Positions 6,999 through 11,881 of a stretch of DNA of 11,881 nucleotides are shown piece by piece. This DNA comes from Pseudomonadota bacterium. GTDB taxonomy: Bacteria; Pseudomonadota; Alphaproteobacteria; Rhizobiales; Rhizobiaceae. A program made the translations under genes and the position numbers. Below the pieces are notes generated by a model that did not search any database, was not told the DNA's origin, and worked only from the letters and a program-made list of their open reading frames with translations. The stretch is from NCBI GenBank assembly GCA_023444445.1, contig JAEXMK010000210.1, positions 1-11,881 of the forward strand. Reading direction: 5' to 3'. Positions within the stretch are counted from its first letter, which is position 1. Every line of letters begins with the position of its first letter.

Positions 6999-7672
6999 CG
7001 TTCTGACGCACCCGCCTCGACGAAGGAAAGCTTGATCTCAGGCGTTTTTCCACCGGGATGGCGCAGTTTTGCCGAAAAACCGTGGCTGAAGCCGGGCTGC
7101 ATCTCCTTGACCGGCGGTTCGATGACCATGCTGGCGACCAGCTGTCCCTTGGCGGCGAAGAGGTCGGCGCGAATGGCCGGCACTTCTTCGAGATTGTCGC
7201 CATTGTTTTCCACAATGCCGTTGATGAGCAATATATCCATGCCGCCCGCTTCCTGCGGCGTGATGGTGACATGGGAAATGGCAAGCGGGTAGACCGAGGC
7301 GGCGACCGCCGACTTTTCCGGCACCACCACAGACAGGCCACCGGAGCAGACGAAAACGAAGATCGCGAGCGCCGCCACCAGTGCCGAATAGGCATCGGCA
7401 GAAAGGCGCGACAATCTGCGATCCATCCAGCCGATGAAGGCGAGGCCGAGCGCGCCTACTGTCACTGATGGCTTTGCCATTTGCCGGTATGCCGTACCGC
7501 GATTGTCGTTTCCGGGCTGACGCGTACGGTTTTCCTTGATGGTGACAAATTCCGCGTCTACCACATCGCGGTCGGGATTTGCCGCCCGCGCCGAACGGCG
7601 CACCGGTGGTTCCGGCATCAGAAGGTCAAAATCGAATGCCGCTTGCCGGCGAGATGAACGGAACATAGCCAT
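6995..7672 (-). CDS. Single-pass membrane protein with DUF3426-like C-terminal domain, function unknown
   Basis: I do not recognise a named family with certainty. The 225-residue protein has a polar N-terminal segment of about 90 residues rich in Arg, Pro and Asp, one membrane helix near 95-117 (ALVAALAIFVFVCSGGLSVVV), and a C-terminal domain of about 105 residues on the far side. That domain has the pattern of a short beta sandwich: INGIVENNGDNLEEVPAIRA, then LFAAKGQLVASM, PPVKEMQPGFSHGF and LSFVEAG. This resembles the DUF3426/FxLYD domain that in other proteobacteria follows an MJ0042 zinc ribbon; I see no cysteine pairs for a zinc ribbon here. I chose the ATG at 7672 because AAGGA lies 5 bases before it; upstream in-frame codons to 7720 lack this support. 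It is divergent from ftsE and precedes hpt by 70 bases. Confidence 0.75.
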   Translation of the reverse strand: MAMFRSSRRQAAFDFDLLMPEPPVRRSARAANPDRDVVDAEFVTIKENRTRQPGNDNRGTAYRQMAKPSVTVGALGLAFIGWMDRRLSRLSADAYSALVAALAIFVFVCSGGLSVVVPEKSAVAASVYPLAISHVTITPQEAGGMDILLINGIVENNGDNLEEVPAIRADLFAAKGQLVASMVIEPPVKEMQPGFSHGFSAKLRHPGGKTPEIKLSFVEAGASER

Positions 7673-7714
7673 AGAATTCCTTCGGTGAGGTTTTCCGGCC
7701 CGCAAAACTGGGCA

Positions 7715-7743
7715 TTGCAACGAATCCTGCCAAGTTTTAAATT
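7715..7743 (+). promoter_or_regulatory. Possible promoter of ftsE
   Basis: TTGCAA (7715-7720), a 17-base spacer and TAAATT (7738-7743) match four of six consensus bases in each box. The boxes lie in the only strongly AT-rich block between the divergent genes (about 7732-7755, with the palindrome TTAAATTTAA at 7737-7746). It would give ftsE a leader of about 115 bases. Confidence 0.3.
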
Positions 7744-7764
7744 TAATTGGTTAATGCTTCGCAA
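7736..7764 (-). promoter_or_regulatory. Possible divergent promoter of the membrane protein gene
   Basis: On the - strand TTGCGA (7764-7759), a 17-base spacer and TTTAAA (7741-7736) lie about 64 bases before the ATG at 7672. The elements overlap the proposed ftsE promoter, so the two genes may share control. Each box matches only four of six consensus bases. Confidence 0.25.
7747..7756 (-). promoter_or_regulatory. CtrA-like half-site between ftsE and the divergent gene
   Basis: On the - strand the sequence is CATTAACCAA. It shares the nine bases CATTAACCA with the site upstream of cpdR and contains the TTAACC core of the CtrA half-site. A second TTAA lies four bases away (7743-7746), not the seven of the canonical full site. 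It sits just after the proposed ftsE -10 box. Binding is inference. Confidence 0.3.
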
Positions 7765-7866
7765 AAACGGCTCGCACAGGCCACCGGAACCACGTTAAAC
7801 AGCGCCGCCCGGGCCTCTGCGCTTTCGGCTTGCGAAACACCACGAAACGAAGAGACTGGAAGTCCG

Positions 7867-8526
7867 TTGATCCATTTCGAAAATGTCGGGTTGCGTTACG
7901 GCATGGGACCCGAGATCCTCAGGGACATGACCTTCGATATCCCCAAGGGTTCGTTCCAGTTTCTGACCGGCCCGTCGGGTGCCGGCAAGACGACGCTCCT
8001 GCGCCTGCTGCTGATGTCGCTGCAGCCCACGCGCGGCCATATCCGCATGTTCAATCGCGATGTGGCGCGCATTCCGCGTAGCGAGTTGCCCATGCTGCGC
8101 CGCCGCGTCGGCATCGTGTTTCAGGATTTCCGTCTGCTCGATCATCTCACGACTTATGAAAATGTCGCCCTGCCGCTGCGTGTGCGCGGCAAGGAAGAAA
8201 GCGCCTATCGCAACGATGTGATAGAGCTGCTGAAATGGGTGGGGCTCGGCGAGCGTATCAACGTACTGCCGGCCATCCTTTCCGGCGGGGAAAAACAGCG
8301 CGCTGCCATTGCCCGCGCGCTGATGGACCAACCGGAAATATTGCTGGCCGACGAACCGACCGGCAACGTCGACCCGCCGATGGCCAAACGCCTGCTCAAC
8401 CTTTTTCTCGAACTCAACAGGCTGGGTACGGCTGTCGTCATCGCCACCCATGATTTTGCACTGATGGACCAGATCGATGCGCGCCGGATGATTCTGACCG
8501 AAGGGCGGCTCGATATCTATGAATGA
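7867..8526 (+). CDS. ftsE: Cell-division ATP-binding protein FtsE
   Basis: ATPase subunit of the FtsEX complex, which sits at the division septum and uses ATP to control peptidoglycan hydrolases through FtsX. I place the start at the TTG at 7867, giving 219 residues, the usual family length, with the typical beginning IHFENVGLRYG; GGAAG lies at 7858-7862. The frame stays open another 40 codons upstream to 7747, but that part is not FtsE-like and overlaps the promoter region. All ABC motifs are present: Walker A GPSGAGKTT at 35-43, Q-loop Gln86 in VFQDFRL, signature LSGGEKQR at 138-145, Walker B ILLADEP at 158-164 with catalytic Glu163, D-loop around 166-169 and switch His195 in ATHD. FtsE carries FQDFRLL and TTYENVALPL as in other FtsE proteins, separating it from LolD-type transporters. 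ftsX overlaps its last eight bases. Confidence 0.95.
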   Translation: MIHFENVGLRYGMGPEILRDMTFDIPKGSFQFLTGPSGAGKTTLLRLLLMSLQPTRGHIRMFNRDVARIPRSELPMLRRRVGIVFQDFRLLDHLTTYENVALPLRVRGKEESAYRNDVIELLKWVGLGERINVLPAILSGGEKQRAAIARALMDQPEILLADEPTGNVDPPMAKRLLNLFLELNRLGTAVVIATHDFALMDQIDARRMILTEGRLDIYE

Positions 8527-9526
8527 GATCACCCGCAAACAGTTGAAGCCCGAGGCGGCCCAGCCGAAGCGCCCGCCCATGCGCATCCGCCCCATGGCGC
8601 CCATCCTGCCGCCCTCCAACATTCAGGGTAATGCGCTGATGGTCGTGATCGCCATCATGGCCTTTCTCGCCTGCCTGACACTTGGCGCGGTCTCGATGGT
8701 GCGCGCCACCGCCGCCACCTGGCAGAGCCAGATTTCCCGCGAGATCACCATTCAGATCAAGCCTGAGGACGGGCTGGACATGAATGCGGCGCTGAACAAG
8801 GCGCGCAACCTCGCACTCACCTTTGTCGGCACGCGGGATGGCACCATCCTCGACGATGCCGCCACCTCGCGTCTTCTGGAACCGTGGCTCGGCAGCGGTC
8901 TCGACCTTTCTGAACTGCCCATACCGCGCCTCGTCGTCATCACCATCGACGAAAGCAATCCGCCCGATTTCCAGGCGATGCGGGATATGCTGAAGACGGA
9001 AATCCCGCAGGCCTTTCTGGACGACCACCGCACCTGGGTGGACAGGCTGGTTTCCATGGCCAGGACCACCGTCATGATCGGCGTCAGCGTGCTGATTCTC
9101 GTCTTCACGGCCATGGTGCTGACGGTGGTATTCGCCACGCGCGGCGCGCTTTCCGGCAACCGGCACATCGTTGAAGTGCTGCATTTCGTCGGCGCCGAGA
9201 GTAGCTTCGTGGCCCGCGAATTCCAGAAGCACTTTTTAAAGATCAGCCTCAAGGGAGCGGCGGCGGGCAGCGCATTGGCGGCCGCCGTGTTCCTGGTCGC
9301 CGGCTTCTGGCAATCGAGCACCGTCGCCACGCCGCAGAGCGACCAGGCGAGTGCGCTTTTTGGCTCGTTTGCGGTCGGCCTTGGCGGTTATCTCGGCATT
9401 GCCGTAACAATGATCATCATCGCGCTTCTCACCACCATCACGGCGCGCATGACGGTCATCCGCACCATCGACGATATTGACCGTGTCCGGTCGGATCCGT
9501 CGAAAAGCGACGGTGTCGCATCGTGA
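8519..9526 (+). CDS. ftsX: Cell-division protein FtsX
   Basis: Membrane partner of FtsE, 335 residues. It does not move a solute; in studied bacteria it transmits FtsE ATP hydrolysis to periplasmic peptidoglycan hydrolases or their activators. The topology is the expected one: a basic proline-rich cytoplasmic N-terminus (1-36), membrane helix near 38-60, a periplasmic loop of about 120 residues (61-183), then helices near 184-206, 246-264 and 284-308, and a short cytoplasmic tail. The segment LHFVGAESSFVAREFQKHFL after the second helix corresponds to the conserved cytoplasmic region of the FtsX permease-like domain. Its ATG at 8519 overlaps the ftsE end by eight bases, so translation is likely coupled. 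The TGA stop lies inside a hairpin. Which hydrolase or activator it works with cannot be told from this window. Confidence 0.95.
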   Translation: MNEITRKQLKPEAAQPKRPPMRIRPMAPILPPSNIQGNALMVVIAIMAFLACLTLGAVSMVRATAATWQSQISREITIQIKPEDGLDMNAALNKARNLALTFVGTRDGTILDDAATSRLLEPWLGSGLDLSELPIPRLVVITIDESNPPDFQAMRDMLKTEIPQAFLDDHRTWVDRLVSMARTTVMIGVSVLILVFTAMVLTVVFATRGALSGNRHIVEVLHFVGAESSFVAREFQKHFLKISLKGAAAGSALAAAVFLVAGFWQSSTVATPQSDQASALFGSFAVGLGGYLGIAVTMIIIALLTTITARMTVIRTIDDIDRVRSDPSKSDGVAS

Positions 9527-9537
9527 TGCGACGACCG
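9511..9537 (+). other. Strong hairpin around the ftsX stop codon
   Basis: GTCGCATC (9515-9522) pairs with GATGCGAC (9525-9532), and after one bulged base CGGT (9511-9514) pairs with ACCG (9534-9537), about 12 pairs in total. The ftsX TGA (9524-9526) sits at the tip. There is no T tract afterwards, so this is not a typical intrinsic terminator; it may stabilise the ftsEX transcript or separate it from the next gene. Confidence 0.5.
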
Positions 9538-9590
9538 AAATTCTGCGGGAAAACTGAAACCGTCACACGCGGGATGTAACCTGCAGACGG

Positions 9591-9620
9591 TGGACAAAAA
9601 TGCCTGTTCCTTGCCTTAAT
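9591..9620 (+). promoter_or_regulatory. Possible promoter of the YdcF-like gene
   Basis: TGGACA (9591-9596) matches five of six bases of the -35 consensus; after 18 bases CTTAAT (9615-9620) matches four of six of the -10. Transcription would begin a few bases before the AGGAGG at 9633-9638, giving a very short leader. It would allow expression apart from ftsEX. Confidence 0.35.
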
Positions 9621-9645
9621 CGGCGAGTATTCAGGAGGAATGTTT

Positions 9646-10371
9646 GTGAGTCGGATGGACCAGGATCAGACGACGGCGCGGCCGGTCCGAAAGGGCCTGT
9701 TGTCGCGGCGTGGTCCGTTGCGCCGTTTTATTCGCGGTCTCATCCTGCTCTGCGTCGTTCTTCTCGGCATTTTTTCAGGCGGCTTCCTGTGGTTTGCCGA
9801 TTCTGTCGCGTCCATGCGCCCGCCGGAGAGCGCGAAGGGCGATGCTATCATTGTTCTGACTGGCGGTTATCAGCGCATCGAACAAGCTGTCGGTCTGCTG
9901 CGGGATGGTGTGGGCAAGCGGCTTTTGATATCAGGCGTCAATCCCGCCACTACCCGTTCGCAAATCCGCAAGATGACCCAAGGGTCTTCCGACATGTTCA
10001 CCTGCTGCGTGGACATGGGCTACAAAGCGATAGACACGATCGGCAACGCCAATGAGGCGGCAAGCTGGATACGCGATCACAACTACGCCTCCATCGTCGT
10101 CGTCACCAATAATTATCACATGCACCGCAGCCTGCACGAATTGCGCAACGCCAGCCCGCAGACGGAATTCATCGCCTATCCCGTCATCAGCGCCGATCTC
10201 GCCCGGACCAACTGGTTTGTTGAGCCGGATGTGGTGCGTACCCTGCTTTACGAATATCTGAAGTTTGTGGCGGCAGCCGGACGTGACCTCACCGGCTTTG
10301 GCAAGGGTGACGGTCTGCGCAAGGCCACAACCGATCACACGGCACCGAAAGTCACGGCAGCTTCCTCATAA
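9646..10371 (+). CDS. YdcF family (DUF218) membrane-anchored protein
   Basis: A 241-residue protein with a basic N-terminus, one membrane helix near 30-50 and a DUF218 (YdcF/SanA/ElyC) domain, probably in the periplasm. Visible family marks are the first strand and loop DAIIVLTGGYQR (66-77), LLISGV (93-98), the polar motif DTIGNANEA (130-138) and VVVTNNYHMHRS (151-162). Relatives SanA and ElyC in E. coli affect envelope integrity and lipid-carrier use for peptidoglycan; the reaction is not established and I do not claim one here. Cys120-Cys121 is an adjacent pair in the presumed periplasmic domain. I chose the GTG at 9646 because the strong AGGAGG (9633-9638) is seven bases upstream; the in-frame ATG at 9640 is only one base from it, and the ATG at 9655 is far. 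It lies between ftsX and plsC on the same strand, in an envelope context. Confidence 0.85.
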   Translation: MSRMDQDQTTARPVRKGLLSRRGPLRRFIRGLILLCVVLLGIFSGGFLWFADSVASMRPPESAKGDAIIVLTGGYQRIEQAVGLLRDGVGKRLLISGVNPATTRSQIRKMTQGSSDMFTCCVDMGYKAIDTIGNANEAASWIRDHNYASIVVVTNNYHMHRSLHELRNASPQTEFIAYPVISADLARTNWFVEPDVVRTLLYEYLKFVAAAGRDLTGFGKGDGLRKATTDHTAPKVTAASS

Positions 10372-10378
10372 GCCTCCA

Positions 10379-10408
10379 GAAACACGCTTGCTGCGGCCCC
10401 GTGTTTTC
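10379..10408 (+). terminator. Possible intrinsic terminator after the YdcF-like gene
   Basis: AAACACG (10380-10386) pairs with CGTGTTT (10400-10406), extendable by one G-U pair, around a 13-base GC-rich loop, and a T run ends at 10407. It begins about eight bases after the stop codon. The long loop makes it moderate rather than strong, so some readthrough into plsC is possible. Confidence 0.55.
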
Positions 10409-10485
10409 GTGTAGGCGTCTGGCATTGGCATCCGGCATCGAGACGCTCAACGTTTCGGAACGGCTGCACCCCGGGAAGGCTGTTG

Positions 10486-11283
10486 ATGCTCAAGCTGCGC
10501 TCTTTTCTTTTCAATACGCTGTTTTATATCAACCTGATTGTGCGCATGATCGTGCTGACGCCGATCTATTTCATCCTGCCGCGCAAGATCGCCTATGAAA
10601 TTCCCAAAAACTGGGCTCGATCCAACCATTGGCTGATGAAGACCATTGTCGGCACCACCTTCGAAATCGAAGGGCTGGAAAACATTCCCGAGACCGGCTG
10701 CATCTTCGCGCCAAAACATCAGTCCTTCTGGGACACCTATGCGCTGCTGCCCAATCTGCATGATCCCGTTTATATTCTGAAGCGCGAACTTTTGTGGATT
10801 CCTTTGTTCGGCTGGTACGCCATGAAACAGCGCATGATCCCGGTCAACCGCGCCGCGCGCGGAAAGGTGATGCTGAAAGTGATGGAGCGGGCGAAAGAGG
10901 AAATGGCCGCTGGCCGCGAACTCATCATCTATCCCGAAGGCACACGTCGCCCGCCGGGTGCGGAGCCTGAATATCGTTACGGCATCGCAAGGCTTTATCG
11001 TGACCTTCAGGTGCCGGTCATTCCCGTCGCCATGCATCCGGGCCTGTTCTGGCCGCGCCGGTCGACCATGCGTTATCCCGGCCATTTCAAGGTGCGTATT
11101 CTGCCCGCCATCGAACCTGGGCTCGACCCCGACGTGTTCTTCAAGCGCCTGATCGAGGTCACGGAAAAGGCGAGCGACGAGTTGCTTTTGGAAACGGCGC
11201 GCAACAACCCACATTTGCCGCTGCCACCAACCGCCGGGAAGCGGATTGCCGAACTTCAGGGCAAGGAAACAACAGCTGGCTGA
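10486..11283 (+). CDS. plsC: 1-acyl-sn-glycerol-3-phosphate acyltransferase
   Basis: Membrane-bound enzyme of phospholipid synthesis that adds the second acyl chain to lysophosphatidic acid to make phosphatidic acid. The 265-residue protein has an N-terminal membrane segment near 8-32. The catalytic HX4D motif is HQSFWD at 78-83; the substrate-binding block is MIPVNRAARGK around 117-127; YPEGTR at 149-154 is motif III; and VPVIPVAMHPG at 176-186 is motif IV. I prefer the ATG at 10486 because AAGG (10476-10479) is six bases away; a TTG one codon upstream (10483) is too close. Rhizobia often have several PlsC-like proteins, some acting on ornithine lipids (OlsA) or other lysolipids, so substrate is inferred from the motif set alone. 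The 3' end overlaps the convergent ChaC-type gene by 28 bases. Confidence 0.9.
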   Translation: MLKLRSFLFNTLFYINLIVRMIVLTPIYFILPRKIAYEIPKNWARSNHWLMKTIVGTTFEIEGLENIPETGCIFAPKHQSFWDTYALLPNLHDPVYILKRELLWIPLFGWYAMKQRMIPVNRAARGKVMLKVMERAKEEMAAGRELIIYPEGTRRPPGAEPEYRYGIARLYRDLQVPVIPVAMHPGLFWPRRSTMRYPGHFKVRILPAIEPGLDPDVFFKRLIEVTEKASDELLLETARNNPHLPLPPTAGKRIAELQGKETTAG

Positions 11284-11807
11284 GCCGAAAGCGTACCCAC
11301 ACGCGCGGCGATGCTTTCCAGCAGCGAGTCGCGAATGCCCATCTCCTGTAGATGCTGCACGGTGTTGAAGACATAATCCGAGTTCGGCCCGGAACGCCCC
11401 GTTGCAGCCGCGATGATGGTGGCCGATTCAGCGACACCGAGACCGCCGATATATTGCTCATGTGCGGGATCGGCCACGTAGGTCACGGCACTGCCGCGCC
11501 TGCCATCTGACAGCGCGATGGAAACCACCCGCTCCTTATAGACATTCGTCACCAGTTCCCGCTCGCGCAGATAGGCCATGACGGGATCACGGTCCTGTCC
11601 GCGCACGCGGAAAGCGACGCCGAGGCAGGAGCCGCCGCGCTCCAGACCGAGGACGAGGCCGGGCTTTTCTTCCGTGCCTCTGTAAAAATTGGAACTGATG
11701 CAGAGCGAGCGCCGATAACCGTGCAGCCGCGCCTGCTGCCTCTCCTCGAAGGCGAAGCCGGGGTTCCACATCAACGAACCGTAGCCAAAGACCCAAAAAT
11801 CGTCCAT
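11256..11807 (-). CDS. chaC: ChaC-type gamma-glutamylcyclotransferase
   Basis: A 183-residue protein of the ChaC family, whose studied members cleave glutathione to 5-oxoproline and Cys-Gly in the cytoplasm. The substrate-binding loop YGSL is at 9-12 within FWVFGYGSLMWNP, followed by the typical RLHGYRRSLC at 28-37. The conserved acidic cluster RERE at 81-84, around the family's catalytic glutamate, is present, though I cannot fix which Glu is catalytic without an alignment. I chose the ATG at 11807 because the family starts MDDFWVFGYGSL; the frame stays open upstream past 11855 (a TTG) to the window edge, but that region contains the ribosome site of a divergent gene. The ribosome site for the ATG itself is weak. 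The stop lies inside the 3' end of plsC. The name follows family membership; glutathione as the substrate is inferred. Confidence 0.9.
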   Translation of the reverse strand: MDDFWVFGYGSLMWNPGFAFEERQQARLHGYRRSLCISSNFYRGTEEKPGLVLGLERGGSCLGVAFRVRGQDRDPVMAYLRERELVTNVYKERVVSIALSDGRRGSAVTYVADPAHEQYIGGLGVAESATIIAAATGRSGPNSDYVFNTVQHLQEMGIRDSLLESIAARVGTLSAQPAVVSLP

Positions 11808-11856
11808 ATCCCAAGCCAAATCAAAATTCCCTGAAGTCTGTTCATCGGAGATCAAT

Positions 11857-11881
11857 ATGGCAGCGTCAAGCCAATCCGGCA
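11857..11881 (+). CDS. Start of a further gene, cut off by the window end
   Basis: An ATG at 11857 preceded by GGAG at 11847-11850 with six bases between opens a frame reading MAASSQSG before the window ends. The gene would be divergent from the ChaC-type gene with about 49 bases between the two start codons. Eight residues do not allow a family assignment. The good spacing of the ribosome site is the only support. Confidence 0.5.

Noticed and set aside
6337..7035. A 232-residue open frame on the + strand opposite hpt
   Set aside because: The - strand encodes a complete Hpt with all motifs and a good ribosome site; the + frame has neither.
11808..11881. Extending the ChaC-type protein to the TTG at 11855 or beyond the window edge
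   Set aside because: The family begins at the chosen ATG, the extra residues are not family-like, and the region carries the ribosome site of a divergent gene. I cannot fully exclude it.
1..11881. Mobile element, defence system, CRISPR array or other accessory cargo
   Set aside because: I see no direct repeats in array, no transposase, integrase or toxin motifs, no tRNA-adjacent junction and no composition shift. All recognisable genes are core metabolic, cell-cycle or envelope genes.

Overview
The window looks like core chromosome of an alphaproteobacterium of the Rhizobiaceae, most likely Agrobacterium or a close Rhizobium. I base this on the GC-rich coding sequence, the Rhizobiales-type proteins (a TIGR02302/DUF4175 membrane protein, a CpdR single-domain response regulator, FtsE read from a TTG codon) and the gene order argH, lptM-like, lysA, TIGR02302, cpdR, hpt, ftsEX. 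I assign the genus from remembered protein and gene-order patterns, not from a search. I see no insertion sequence, prophage, tRNA, rRNA or CRISPR array, and no stretch with foreign-looking composition. Coding density is high and no gene-free gap exceeds about 200 bases.

Layout from left to right. (1) 1-1328, +: the 3' part of argH (last step of arginine synthesis), closed by a strong intrinsic terminator. (2) 1423-2908, +: a 67-residue lipoprotein of the LptM/YifL type, followed 13 bases later by lysA (last step of lysine synthesis). (3) 3087-5783, +: a large membrane-anchored TIGR02302 protein with a long glutamine-rich coiled-coil region and no known function. It converges on cpdR, and the two share a bidirectional terminator. 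(4) 5879-7672, -: three genes reading leftwards: a single-pass membrane protein of unknown function, hpt (purine salvage) and cpdR (cell-cycle proteolysis control). (5) 7867-11283, +: ftsE and ftsX (overlapping, divisome ABC module), a YdcF/DUF218 membrane protein, and plsC (phosphatidic acid synthesis). (6) 11256-11807, -: a ChaC-type gamma-glutamylcyclotransferase whose 3' end overlaps plsC tail to tail. (7) From 11857, +: the first codons of a further gene that leaves the window.

Much of the region concerns the cell envelope and division: LptM-like lipoprotein, FtsEX, YdcF-like protein, PlsC and the large TIGR02302 membrane protein. CpdR adds cell-cycle control through ClpXP. The most interesting regulatory observation is a shared nine-base word, TGGTTAATG (reverse complement CATTAACCA), found by eye only in the intergenic regions upstream of cpdR and upstream of ftsE. 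It contains the TTAACC core of the CtrA half-site. This is a lead and not a demonstrated regulon link. I found no clear evidence of a new multi-gene system here; the least understood proteins are the TIGR02302 protein and the membrane protein divergent from ftsE.
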